A stretch of 64,000 nucleotides of DNA from contig JAWKMJ010000002.1 in assembly GCA_041392305.1 (NCBI GenBank), forward strand, positions 62,001-126,000, given 5' to 3'. The position numbers were made by a program, and so were the translations under genes. This DNA comes from JAGQYP01 sp041392305 (GTDB lineage Bacteria > Bacteroidota > Bacteroidia > Flavobacteriales_D > Crocinitomicaceae). Position 1 is the first letter of the stretch. Every line of letters starts with the position of its first letter. Below are positions 25,496-33,406 of the stretch, piece after piece. The notes under the pieces were generated by a model, which made no database searches, was not told the origin of the DNA, and worked only from the letters and a program-made list of their open reading frames with translations.

Positions 25496-26218
25496 TTAAT
25501 TACGAATTACGAATTGGGTTAACTCTGATAGGCTGATTCTATTTTCGTAGATGGCTTTGCCAATGATGACACCTTCGCATCCGATTTTTTGCAATTCTAT
25601 TACATCTTCCATACAGGAAACGCCCCCTGAAGCTATCAGATTGACACCAGTCTTTTCCATAATCTCCGAATACAAATCATTGCTTGTGCCTTCCAGCATT
25701 CCGTCTTTGGCAATGTCGGTTGAAATCACATATTGAATTCCTTTTTTCTCATATTCCTGAATAAAATCAACTACATCCATGTCACTCGTTTGCAACCAAC
25801 CATTGGTAGCTATTTTTCGATCTTTGCAATCCGCTCCCAAAATGATCTTTTCGGGACCATAGCTTCCAATCCATCTTGTAAAAACTTCGGACTCTTTCGC
25901 TGCGATACTTCCCCCAGTTATTTGATGGGCTCCAGATTCAAAAGCAATTTTCACATCCTCATCCGACTTTAAACCTCCTCCAAAATCAATTTTCAGATTT
26001 GTTTTAGTACTAATTTTTTCTAGAACGGATTGATTTACGATTTGCTTTGCCTTAGCACCATCAAGATCTACTAGGTGCAAGTATTCAATGCCTGCGTCTT
26101 CGAACTCTTTAGCTACTTCTAATGGGTCTTCATTGTATATTTTCTTGGTATTGTAGTCGCCTTTGCTCAAACGAACACATTTACCATCAATGATATCTAT
26201 TGCGGGTATGATTCTCAT
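25496..26218 (-). CDS. hisA: Phosphoribosylformimino-5-aminoimidazole carboxamide ribotide isomerase
   Basis: TIM-barrel isomerase (ProFAR to PRFAR), histidine step 4. It has 240 residues, with catalytic Asp8 (IPAIDIIDGK) and Asp130 (ILGADCKD) and phosphate loops FGGGLKS and LIASGGVS. It overlaps the hisH stop by four bases (ATGA), so translation is probably coupled. Confidence 0.96.
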   Translation of the reverse strand: MRIIPAIDIIDGKCVRLSKGDYNTKKIYNEDPLEVAKEFEDAGIEYLHLVDLDGAKAKQIVNQSVLEKISTKTNLKIDFGGGLKSDEDVKIAFESGAHQITGGSIAAKESEVFTRWIGSYGPEKIILGADCKDRKIATNGWLQTSDMDVVDFIQEYEKKGIQYVISTDIAKDGMLEGTSNDLYSEIMEKTGVNLIASGGVSCMEDVIELQKIGCEGVIIGKAIYENRISLSELTQFVIRN

Positions 26219-26796
26219 AATTCTAAAAAGTTTTTAAGTATTAACTCCCCAATTCCAGCAGATTTTTCCGGGTGAAATTGACAAGCATAAAAATTATTTT
26301 TTTCCATGGCTGCCGCAAATGGCCTGATATAATTGCATTCTGCTACAGTTTCTTTCGATGTCTCGCAATAATAGCTATGCACAAAATAGACATCTGAGCT
26401 TTCCTTTATTTCATTGAAAAGTGGAGATTTTAGACCAGTAATCTCATTCCAACCCATGTGAGGGACCTTGTCTTCAGGAGGAAATTTTTTGACGTCAACG
26501 TCGAATATTCCTAAGCACGATGTATTACCCTCTTCAGAGTATTTACACATCAACTGCTGACCCAAACAAATACCCAAAACAGGTTGTTTCAACGAAATAA
26601 TTAGTTTGTCAAGATCCTTTTCCATCAAGTATTTCATCGCCGAACTGGCTTCCCCAACTCCGGGAAAGATTACTTTTTCAGCTTTTCGAATCTGTTCCGA
26701 ATCATCAGTTACAACACAATCATAACCCAAACGACGAACTGCATTCTCAACCGACTTAATATTCCCCGCATTATATTTTATAATTACTATCATCAT
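26215..26796 (-). CDS. hisH: Imidazole glycerol phosphate synthase, glutaminase subunit
   Basis: Class I glutamine amidotransferase partner of HisF. It has 193 residues from the ATG at 26796; a second ATG lies one codon later. The triad is Cys77 (GICLGQQ), His175 and Glu177 (FHPEKS). FPGVGEASSAMKYL near 44-57 is typical of HisH. The start codon directly follows the TAA of the IVP gene with no intervening base, so ribosomes leaving the inserted gene could reinitiate here. Confidence 0.96.
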   Translation of the reverse strand: MMIVIIKYNAGNIKSVENAVRRLGYDCVVTDDSEQIRKAEKVIFPGVGEASSAMKYLMEKDLDKLIISLKQPVLGICLGQQLMCKYSEEGNTSCLGIFDVDVKKFPPEDKVPHMGWNEITGLKSPLFNEIKESSDVYFVHSYYCETSKETVAECNYIRPFAAAMEKNNFYACQFHPEKSAGIGELILKNFLEL

Positions 26797-27299
26797 TTAA
26801 TTTGAAGATTTGAAAATTTGTTGATTTGAAGATGAGTTCGTTTTTGATGAGGCAATTATTTTAGTTGTAATTTTCATGATTGACATTAGTTTATTTCTTA
26901 ATTCAATTTTAAATGGATATGAAGGTGCCTTTTCACAAAGCGAAAGCCAATAATCTGTTTCATCTATTTCTTTTGCAGCAATTTTAAATTTGTGTATAAA
27001 GTCTGCTTTACTTTCTGCATTTTGCGCTTCTCTGATATTTGCACCAATTGATGTCCCTGATCTGAATAGTTGATTTGCCATGTTGTATTTTCTTAAACTT
27101 TCTAGTAGTTCAGTAAATTCAATTATTTCAAGTGCGAATTCAAAACTGAGTTTTACTATTAAATTTTCTTTATCATTTCTCATACTCTTTTCTTCCAAGA
27201 GTAATTCATAGAATTCAAAATACCCATATAATAAACACTTATATCCGTTTAAATCCATCTTCAAATTTTCAAATCAACCAATCTTCAAATCAAATAAAT
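26796..27299. mobile_element. IVP cassette bounded by imperfect inverted repeats
   Basis: The left repeat (26796-26833) read on the minus strand and the right repeat (27257-27296) read on the plus strand share CATCTTCAAAT at their inner ends and ATCTTCAAATYAAAT at their outer ends. Between these lie differently arranged CAAATTTTC/CAACAAAT words. The cassette of about 500 bases contains only the IVP gene. It fits between the hisB stop (27299) and the hisH ATG (26796) without damaging either. No target duplication is obvious. Confidence 0.6.
26797..27183 (-). CDS. Four-helix-bundle protein (23S rRNA intervening-sequence family)
   Basis: 128 residues from the ATG at 27183, the usual ~120 of the family; an in-frame extension to 27264 adds atypical sequence and runs into the repeat, so it is not used. 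Signatures are FALEIIEFTELL, NQLFRSGTSIGANIREAQNAESKADFIHKFKIAAKEIDETDYWL, with the central SGTSIGANI..A characteristic. Family members are known from intervening sequences within 23S rRNA genes and as the retroelement accessory protein Avd; function is unclear. Here it sits inside the his operon between inverted repeats, and its last dozen codons are the left repeat itself. It is best regarded as a mobile passenger gene. Confidence 0.88.
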   Translation of the reverse strand: MRNDKENLIVKLSFEFALEIIEFTELLESLRKYNMANQLFRSGTSIGANIREAQNAESKADFIHKFKIAAKEIDETDYWLSLCEKAPSYPFKIELRNKLMSIMKITTKIIASSKTNSSSNQQIFKSSN

Positions 27300-28393
27300 C
27301 AAAGTATTCCCTTCGTACTCGGAATTCCACTTTCTCCAGTTTTTCTTACCGCCATTTTGATTGCTTTGGCAAATCCTTTAAAAATGGCTTCAATCTTATG
27401 GTGTTCGTTTTCGCCTTCAGCTTTTATGTTCAAATTGCACTTTGAAGCATCAGAAAATGATTTAAAGAAATGCATGAACATTTCGGTTGGCATTTCTCCA
27501 ACACTTTCTCTTTTGAACTCTGTATTCCAAACTAACCAGGGACGACCACCAAAATCGATGGCCACTTGTGCCAAACAGTCATCCATTGGGAGCAACCATC
27601 CATAGCGTTCTATTCCTTTTTTTGTTCCCAAGGCCTGTATAAAAGCCTCACCTAAAGCTAAAGCCGTATCTTCAATGGTGTGGTGTTCATCAATCTCAAG
27701 ATCACCTTTTACTCGAATAGTCAAATCCAGATTGCCGTGTTTGGAGATCTGTTCCAGCATGTGATCAAAAAATCCTATCCCTGTGGATATGCTATTCTTT
27801 CCATTTCCATCAAGATTTACTTCGACCTCAATATCTGTTTCATTGGTTGTTCTTCTGACGGTTCCAATTCTTGGTTTTGCTTTTAAAAACTGATAAATTT
27901 CTTCCCAACTTGTAGTTGCCAAATCAGCAGTATCAAGTTTCTCTTTTGAAATATAAATGCTTTTACATCCTAAATTTTCAGCTAATTCAACATCAGTCAT
28001 GCGATCACCAATCACAAAGGAATTTTCTAAATCATAGTCTCCGTATATATACTCGTTCAACAAGCCTGTTCTTGGTTTTCTAGTTGGCGCATTTTCTTCC
28101 GGAAATGAACGATCAATTAGAATAGCATTAAATTCAATTCCTTCATTTTTAAAGGCTTGAATGATTTTGTTTTGCGCTGGCCAAAAAGTTTCCTCTGGAA
28201 ATGAATCGGTTCCCAGACCATCCTGATTAGTCACCATAACTAGTTTGTAATCTAATTCTCTTGCTATTTTTCCCAAACCGGAAAACACTCCTGGATAATA
28301 TTCCAGTTTTTCTAAGCTGTCTAATTGAAAGTCCACAGGAGGCTCAATTACAATTGTTCCATCCCGGTCTATAAACAAAACTTTATCTTTCAT
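27299..28393 (-). CDS. hisB: Bifunctional histidinol-phosphatase / imidazoleglycerol-phosphate dehydratase
   Basis: HisB fusion of about 364 residues. The N-terminal HAD phosphatase begins MKDKVLFIDRDGTIV, with nucleophile Asp and general-acid Asp two apart. The C-terminal dehydratase from about residue 175 shows RTTNETDIEVEVNLDG, FFDHMLEQISKHG and DEHHTIEDTALALGEA with the manganese-binding His-rich motifs, and ends HHKIEAIFKGFAKAIK. An ATG two codons upstream (28399) is possible. The start overlaps the hisC end, so it is coupled. Confidence 0.96.
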   Translation of the reverse strand: MKDKVLFIDRDGTIVIEPPVDFQLDSLEKLEYYPGVFSGLGKIARELDYKLVMVTNQDGLGTDSFPEETFWPAQNKIIQAFKNEGIEFNAILIDRSFPEENAPTRKPRTGLLNEYIYGDYDLENSFVIGDRMTDVELAENLGCKSIYISKEKLDTADLATTSWEEIYQFLKAKPRIGTVRRTTNETDIEVEVNLDGNGKNSISTGIGFFDHMLEQISKHGNLDLTIRVKGDLEIDEHHTIEDTALALGEAFIQALGTKKGIERYGWLLPMDDCLAQVAIDFGGRPWLVWNTEFKRESVGEMPTEMFMHFFKSFSDASKCNLNIKAEGENEHHKIEAIFKGFAKAIKMAVRKTGESGIPSTKGIL

Positions 28394-29420
28394 ATTCATA
28401 GGATTTTAATGCTCTGATCAATACTTCATTTTCATACTTTGTTCCAACGGTTATACGGATACAATTCTTCACCTGCTGGTTTCGATTTCTTACGATGATT
28501 TTTTCTTCTACAAGTTTAGAATAGGTTACATCAGCGTCTTCCATTTCAACCAACAAAAAATTGGTGTCAGAAGGATATATTCTTTTGATGGTTTTCAATT
28601 GTCCTAACTCCATTATCAAAAGCTCTTTTTCATTGATTAGGGTAGCGACTTGCTCCTCATATGTACCTAAATTATTTATTGCTTTTAATGCAGCTTCCTG
28701 ATTCAGTTGACTGACATTGTATGGCGGTTTGACTTTATTAAATAAGTTGATAATTTTTTCATTTGCAAACCCTAATCCGACTCTAACCCCGGCTAAACCC
28801 CATGCTTTGCTTAGAGTTTGCATAACAATCAAATTAGGGTATTTTTGAATTAAATTTATAGTTGAATTATTTTCACTGAAGTCAATGTAGGCCTCGTCAA
28901 CCATAACGATCCCTCTTGATTTTTCTAAGATTTCTTCAATTACTGATGTTGAAATGAAATTTCCTGTGGGATTATTTGGGGAACAGATAAAAATAATGTT
29001 GAATTGTTCTATTTCCAGTTTTGATCGTAAAGAATTCTGATCTATTTCAAATGTCGGAGATAAAGGCAAAGATTCAATTTCCACATTATTAATGTTCGCC
29101 GACACTTCATACATCCCATAAGTCGGAGTGAAAGTCAGAACCTTATCCTTTCCAGGTTCACAAAAAACACGAAATGCCAAATCAATGATTTCATCACTTC
29201 CATTACCAATAAAAATTTTGCTTGGATCTACACCTTTTAGTTCAGCAAGTTTATCCTTTAATTTTCTCTGATAAGGATCAGGATAGCGATTGAATTGGCC
29301 AAAAGGATTCTCATTCGCATCGAGAAAAATCCCTTCGGATCCGGAAAACTCATCTCGAGCTGATGAATAGGGTTTTAGCCTACGAATATTTGGTCTTACA
29401 ATTTTATCTAAATCAAACAT
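28383..29420 (-). CDS. hisC: Histidinol-phosphate aminotransferase
   Basis: PLP-dependent fold-type I aminotransferase converting imidazole acetol phosphate to histidinol phosphate. It has 345 residues. The PLP lysine is Lys205 (TLSKAWGLAGVRVG); CSPNNPTGN (146-154) and VDEAYIDF (174-181) are the cofactor motifs, and the N-terminal DANENPFG is the usual substrate region. It overlaps the end of hisD by eight bases. Confidence 0.97.
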   Translation of the reverse strand: MFDLDKIVRPNIRRLKPYSSARDEFSGSEGIFLDANENPFGQFNRYPDPYQRKLKDKLAELKGVDPSKIFIGNGSDEIIDLAFRVFCEPGKDKVLTFTPTYGMYEVSANINNVEIESLPLSPTFEIDQNSLRSKLEIEQFNIIFICSPNNPTGNFISTSVIEEILEKSRGIVMVDEAYIDFSENNSTINLIQKYPNLIVMQTLSKAWGLAGVRVGLGFANEKIINLFNKVKPPYNVSQLNQEAALKAINNLGTYEEQVATLINEKELLIMELGQLKTIKRIYPSDTNFLLVEMEDADVTYSKLVEEKIIVRNRNQQVKNCIRITVGTKYENEVLIRALKSYEYER

Positions 29421-30702
29421 TTTCTAAATTTTTTAATCTTAATGTCACCGCATTCTTGTGTGCGAATAATTCCTCTGCTTCTGCCATAATTTCAATCGCT
29501 GGTCCTATGTTTTGAATACCTTCAGCTGACAATTTTTGAAACGTCACTTTTTTAACAAAACTATCGATGGAAACACCACTGTAATTTTTGGCAAATCCAT
29601 TAGTGGGTAATGTGTGATTGGTTCCACTGGCATAGTCACCGGCAGACTCACAGCTATAATTCCCAATAAAAACTGATCCGGCATTCTGAATTATTCCAAG
29701 TACAGCACCCGCTTCTTCCATGGCCAAAATCAGGTGCTCTGGTGCATAGGAATTACTAAATTCAATGCAATCGGCAATAGTGTCCAATTGAATCGCTCGA
29801 CTATTTTCCAAGGCTCTCTGCGCAATCTCTTTTCTTGGTAATGATTTTAATTGCTCTTCTACTTGTTGCATACATTGATCTAGTATGGATTCCTTATCAC
29901 TAAGTAGAATGACTTGACTATCCGCACCGTGTTCAGCCTGCGAAAGTAAATCGGCGGCAACGAAAGCAGGATTGCATGTTGCATCTGCAATTACCAGCAC
30001 TTCACTGGGTCCAGCGGGCATATCTATGGCAGTTCCCATTTGCTGTGCCATTTCTTTGGCTTTCGTTACGTACTGATTTCCTGGCCCGAAAATCTTGTTC
30101 ACTTTAGGGATACTTTCAGTTCCTAATGTCATTCCCGCAATAGCTTGTGCGCCACCAACTTTGTATATTTTGGTGCATCCTACTTCCTTTGCAGTATACA
30201 AAATAGCTGGATTGATTTCTCCATTATTATTTGGAGGAGTGCAAAGAATGATTTCCTTACAACCAGCCAATTTTGATGGAATTCCAAGCATTAAGATTGT
30301 CGAAAACAAAGGTGCAGAACCTCCTGGGATATACAATCCTACCTTTTCAATTGGAATGGATTTTCTCCAACACTGCACGCCTTCGATTGTTTCAACTTTG
30401 GATTCTTCGATCATTTGAGATTTGTGAAAAGCCTCAATATTGGATTTTGCCAGCTGAATCGCAGCCTTTAATTCTTCAGAGATTATTTTTGTTGCTCTAT
30501 CTATTTCATCCATTGAAACCTCGAGATCGTTCAGATCAGCACCATCAAATTTCTGAGTTAGCTCCATCAAAGCCTGGTCTCCATTTATCTTCACTTCTTG
30601 AAACACATTTTGAATTACATTGTCTAATTGGTTTTTCTCCAATTGAGGTCTTTCCATGAGCGAGTTCCAAGTATTTTTATCGGGTTGAATGTATTTTTTC
30701 AT
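29413..30702 (-). CDS. hisD: Histidinol dehydrogenase
   Basis: Zinc enzyme performing the last two oxidations to histidine with NAD. It has 429 residues from the ATG at 30702, which shares a base with the hisG stop (TGATG); a GTG one codon earlier is not needed. Signatures are VPGGSAPLFSTILML-like IPGGSAPLFSTILMLG, IFGPGNQYVTKAKEMAQ, DMPAGPSEVLVIAD, LSQAEHGADSQ and YAPEHLIL, which include the zinc and catalytic residues. Confidence 0.97.
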   Translation of the reverse strand: MKKYIQPDKNTWNSLMERPQLEKNQLDNVIQNVFQEVKINGDQALMELTQKFDGADLNDLEVSMDEIDRATKIISEELKAAIQLAKSNIEAFHKSQMIEESKVETIEGVQCWRKSIPIEKVGLYIPGGSAPLFSTILMLGIPSKLAGCKEIILCTPPNNNGEINPAILYTAKEVGCTKIYKVGGAQAIAGMTLGTESIPKVNKIFGPGNQYVTKAKEMAQQMGTAIDMPAGPSEVLVIADATCNPAFVAADLLSQAEHGADSQVILLSDKESILDQCMQQVEEQLKSLPRKEIAQRALENSRAIQLDTIADCIEFSNSYAPEHLILAMEEAGAVLGIIQNAGSVFIGNYSCESAGDYASGTNHTLPTNGFAKNYSGVSIDSFVKKVTFQKLSAEGIQNIGPAIEIMAEAEELFAHKNAVTLRLKNLENV

Positions 30703-31559
30703 CACATGACCATTTTATCTATGGGTACAATTAAAATTCCTTCTGCGCCAGCCATTTTGAGTTCATCGATTACTTCCCAAAACATGTTTTCATCGATTAC
30801 AGAGTGCAGTGAACTCCAACCTTCTTCAGCTAGCGGCAGTATCGTTGGGCTTTTGAGAACAGGCAAAATCTTGCTTACTTCCTCAATTTTTTCATTGGGA
30901 ACATTCATCAAAATATACTTTTGCTTTTTCGCTTTGAGTACAGCGCGAATTCTAAAAAGGAGTCTTTCAAGAATTTCTTGTTTATCCTGATCTAGCTTTT
31001 TTGATTTAACAAGTACCGCCTCGGATTGAAGAATAGGAACAAACTCTTTCAATCCATTTTTGAAAAGCGTGGAGCCGGAACTTACAATGTCACAAATTCC
31101 ATCTGCCAGACCAATGTTTGGAGCAATTTCCACGGATCCACTGATCATGTGGATTTCGGCTTCTATTTTATTCGCTTTCAAAAACCTTTGAAGGGTGTTG
31201 GGATAGGAAGTGGCAATTTTTTTCCCTTGAAAAAAGGATAGGTCTTTAGACTTCTCATTTTTGGGCACTGCCAAAGAAACACGGCATTTTGAAAACCCAA
31301 GTTTTTCAACGATTTCAACGTCTTTCTCTTTTTCGATTAGGAGATTTTCTCCTACGATGGCAATATCCACCACACCGTCTTCCAGGTATTGCGGAATATC
31401 CCCATTTCGGAGATAGAGAATTTCCATGGGAAAGTTGGGCACTTTTACCTTTAACTGATCTTTTCCATTGTCAATCGAAATACCGCATGACTGGAGAAGT
31501 TGGAGGGAGTCTTCGTTGAGTCTGCCCTTTTTTTGTACTGCAATTTTTAATTTACTCAT
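30702..31559 (-). CDS. hisG: ATP phosphoribosyltransferase, long form
   Basis: First, committed and feedback-inhibited step of histidine synthesis. From the ATG at 31559 (MSKLKIAVQKKGRLNEDSL) it has 285 residues. This is the long form carrying a C-terminal HisG_C regulatory domain (about 210-285, YILMNVPNEKIEEVSKILPVLKSPTILPL), so no separate HisZ is required. SYPNTLQRFLKAN and DIVSSGSTLFKNGL are catalytic-domain signatures. An in-frame extension to 31589 overlaps the attenuator region and is rejected. It is the first gene of the operon, 42 bases after the leader terminator. Confidence 0.95.
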   Translation of the reverse strand: MSKLKIAVQKKGRLNEDSLQLLQSCGISIDNGKDQLKVKVPNFPMEILYLRNGDIPQYLEDGVVDIAIVGENLLIEKEKDVEIVEKLGFSKCRVSLAVPKNEKSKDLSFFQGKKIATSYPNTLQRFLKANKIEAEIHMISGSVEIAPNIGLADGICDIVSSGSTLFKNGLKEFVPILQSEAVLVKSKKLDQDKQEILERLLFRIRAVLKAKKQKYILMNVPNEKIEEVSKILPVLKSPTILPLAEEGWSSLHSVIDENMFWEVIDELKMAGAEGILIVPIDKMVM

Positions 31560-31591
31560 TGTTTTTTTTAAAATGTCTGAGTAAACCAAAA

Positions 31592-31629
31592 GGCAATAAA
31601 AAACCCGTCTAATTTACTCAGACGGGTTT
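31592..31629 (-). terminator. Attenuator terminator of the his operon
   Basis: On the minus strand AAACCCGTCT and AGACGGGTTT form a ten-base stem with a nine-base loop followed by six T residues and ATT. It lies between the leader peptide and hisG. CAGGCG at the end of the leader coding region can pair with CGTCTG in the first arm (one G-U), a candidate antiterminator. Confidence 0.85.
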
Positions 31630-31658
31630 CAGATATCGTGGATTTTTACATATCATCA

Positions 31659-31706
31659 TCAGCTCGCCTGTGTGCAAGTATGATAATGATGATGATGTAA
31701 TTGCAT
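31659..31706 (-). CDS. hisL: His-rich leader peptide of the his operon
   Basis: A 15-codon frame reads MQLHHHHYHTCTQAS then TGA. Five of six consecutive codons (positions 4-9) are His, the hallmark of ribosome-mediated attenuation. When charged tRNA-His is scarce the ribosome would stall there and let the downstream region form an antiterminator. When it is plentiful the ribosome reaches the stop, covers CAGGCG, and the terminator forms. The codons CATCATCAT can also pair with TGATGATGATA just after the stop, a protector hairpin. It begins about 24 bases after the predicted transcription start. Confidence 0.88.
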   Translation of the reverse strand: MQLHHHHYHTCTQAS

Positions 31707-31735
31707 AAAATTCATTTTCCTAAATGTTTCGGGGA

Positions 31736-31766
31736 CAAACTTATAGACTTTATTTGATTTCCACAA
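31736..31766 (-). promoter_or_regulatory. his operon promoter
   Basis: Minus-strand TTG at 31766-31764, a 20-base spacer and TAAGTTTG at 31743-31736 fit the Bacteroidota -33/-7 consensus very well. Transcription would start near 31730, just before the leader peptide ATG. Confidence 0.75.
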
Positions 31767-31771
31767 AAAAA

Positions 31772-32119
31772 TTATTGTTTTTCATATTTGTAAACTAGGT
31801 TTGTTCCCCCCACAGACGTTTCTAAGGTCATTTGATTTCCTTGATAATGGGTAATTTCATAGGTTACGTTATCAATTGTTAATTTCTGATCCGCTATATT
31901 CAAACTATAAACTCCAGAATAAATGACTGCTCCATCTCCATACGTTATGTGCGTATTTGCCGACTGAAATTCAATTGTTACTACATAACTGGGCATTTGG
32001 TTATTGCCATTCGCCTTAAACTCTACCATTTTCCATGTTCCCACAAGTGTCGACTGATCTAACTTATTACATGAAAAGAAAAGAATTGAAAGAAATGATA
32101 ATATAAATAAGTTTCTCAT
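31772..32119 (-). CDS. Small lipocalin-like lipoprotein A
   Basis: 115 residues. The lipoprotein signal ends FFSC, followed by NKLDQSTLVGTWKMVEFKANGN. The rest is short beta strands (VVTIEFQSANTHITYGDGAVIYSGVYSLNIADQKLTIDN...) of the lipocalin-like kind common in Bacteroidota. It is a paralog of the genes at 32563 and 33016, sharing the N-K-L...I-G-x-W start of the barrel. The ligand is unknown. It stops only a few bases upstream of the his promoter. Confidence 0.78.
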   Translation of the reverse strand: MRNLFILSFLSILFFSCNKLDQSTLVGTWKMVEFKANGNNQMPSYVVTIEFQSANTHITYGDGAVIYSGVYSLNIADQKLTIDNVTYEITHYQGNQMTLETSVGGTNLVYKYEKQ

Positions 32120-32191
32120 ATTGAATAGATTAAGATTAGATTCAAATATAAATAATTCTAAATCAAATGAGAAAAAGAAAGGTCAATATGA

Positions 32192-32563
32192 TTATTTGAC
32201 TAATGTTGCCCTTTTAAAATAGATTTTTGTTCGAACTGGAAGATAGATCAATATCAAACGATCTTCATACATTTCGATTTCATATCGGTCGATTTGAGCG
32301 TCTTTTTCCGATGAAACTTCAAGAATATTTTCCTTGATTACAAAATGACCCACATCGCCAAATTTACTAGGATCTTTATCTGGTCCACTCATGAAAATGG
32401 CAGACTGCATTTCATCTTTAGTAAAGGCGACGTAGGCCGTATAATTCTTTTCAGGGCAGGAATCTGCTGTAAAGCAAGGAACCCAATATCCAATCAAACT
32501 TTTTTCTTGTCCGAATAGACTTAAATTTGAAAGGAAAAGAAATCCAAACAGCAGAATTCTCAT
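32192..32563 (-). CDS. Small exported beta-rich protein
   Basis: 123 residues with a signal peptide (1-18, ending LFGQ; no lipobox cysteine). The mature part begins EKSLIGYWVPCF and has two cysteines (VPCFTADSCPEKN) that may form a disulfide. A beta-rich body follows (YTAYVAFTKDEMQSAIFM, GHFVIKENILEVSS, RYEIEMYEDRLILIYL). The G-Y-W start is like a lipocalin-type fold, but assignment is tentative. Its ATG shares a base with the stop of the upstream lipoprotein gene (TAATG). Confidence 0.72.
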   Translation of the reverse strand: MRILLFGFLFLSNLSLFGQEKSLIGYWVPCFTADSCPEKNYTAYVAFTKDEMQSAIFMSGPDKDPSKFGDVGHFVIKENILEVSSEKDAQIDRYEIEMYEDRLILIYLPVRTKIYFKRATLVK

Positions 32564-32946
32564 TAGTTGGCGATCTCAAATTCTTGTATCGCTGTTCCTA
32601 AAGTATCAATGGAAACTTCAAGTTTCATCAGTTTTTTCGCTTCAAACTCTGCAATATTGTAGGTGGTTGTCGTACCACTCATAGTAAGCGAAAGAGTTTG
32701 ATTTTTCTTGTCTAATTCCCAGTTATCAATCGGAACACTTAGCGTATCAGCCGTTGTATATGTTCCCGTGTGATCGTCTTTAAGTTCCATCGTAATTGAA
32801 GTACCGAAAGTAGAAATTGGAATCTCAAACCCTGCAATTGTTATTCTTTTCAATTCCCAGACTTCTGTGATGTTTTTTTCAGATGCTTTCTTACATGATA
32901 CAAGCACTAATGCCACAAGAAAGAAAAATAAGATTGATTTTTTCAT
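32563..32946 (-). CDS. Small lipocalin-like lipoprotein B
   Basis: 127 residues. Lipobox LVSC, then KKASEKNITEVWELKRITIAGFEIPI, beta strands with THTGTYTTADTLSV-like turns (DDHTGTYTTADTL), and a final ...LEVSIDTLGTAIQEFEI. It is a paralog of the neighbours at 31772 and 33016. It is coupled to the following gene by a one-base overlap. The lipid anchor suggests the outer membrane. Confidence 0.76.
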   Translation of the reverse strand: MKKSILFFFLVALVLVSCKKASEKNITEVWELKRITIAGFEIPISTFGTSITMELKDDHTGTYTTADTLSVPIDNWELDKKNQTLSLTMSGTTTTYNIAEFEAKKLMKLEVSIDTLGTAIQEFEIAN

Positions 32947-33015
32947 GTTTAAAATAGATTTTAGTTAATAGAGGCCAATTTATTAAAAAAAATTAGCTTG
33001 TGAATAAGTTCGTAA

Positions 33016-33387
33016 TTATTGTTTTTCAAATGTGTATTCGTAGGTGTTTCCACTGTCTTCATATTTCACCATCAAAGTATTTCCCTTTTTCTCTAAAACC
33101 GTGTAGACTTGATCGGGTCCTGATAATGAAGGGAAAGTAATTGTTTGTGCATCTTCATCTAAAGACCAAACCATTGTGGAAGAATTCCCATTGATCGTAG
33201 ATGTACCTGTTTGATTATCGTTAAAAACCACAACCCAAGTTTGACCGGCAAGTGGAACATCAACACCATTAAATTTAGCAGCAGTTAAATGCCATTCTCC
33301 AATAATGTTCTTCTGAGTGAGCTTATTACACGCTGCCAAAAGGCTAAGCGAAAACAAAGCGATAAATAAAAATTTAATAGATTTCAT
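33016..33387 (-). CDS. Small lipocalin-like lipoprotein C
   Basis: 123 residues. Signal with lipobox LAAC, then NKLTQKNIIGEWHLTAAKFNGVDVPL and the strands VVVFNDNQTGTSTING, TMVWSLDEDAQTITFP, VYTVLEKKGNTLMVKYED, ending YEYTFEKQ. The ending and the NKL...GxW start match copy A (…YKYEKQ), showing tandem duplication. It follows the M49 peptidase gene by 19 bases and may share its transcript. Confidence 0.78.
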   Translation of the reverse strand: MKSIKFLFIALFSLSLLAACNKLTQKNIIGEWHLTAAKFNGVDVPLAGQTWVVVFNDNQTGTSTINGNSSTMVWSLDEDAQTITFPSLSGPDQVYTVLEKKGNTLMVKYEDSGNTYEYTFEKQ

Positions 33388-33406
33388 AATTCGAGTTATT
33401 TAGAGT

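Noticed and set aside
26797..27183. Diversity-generating retroelement accessory protein (Avd)
   Set aside because: No reverse transcriptase, template repeat or variable repeat was found nearby, so only the general four-helix-bundle family is claimed.
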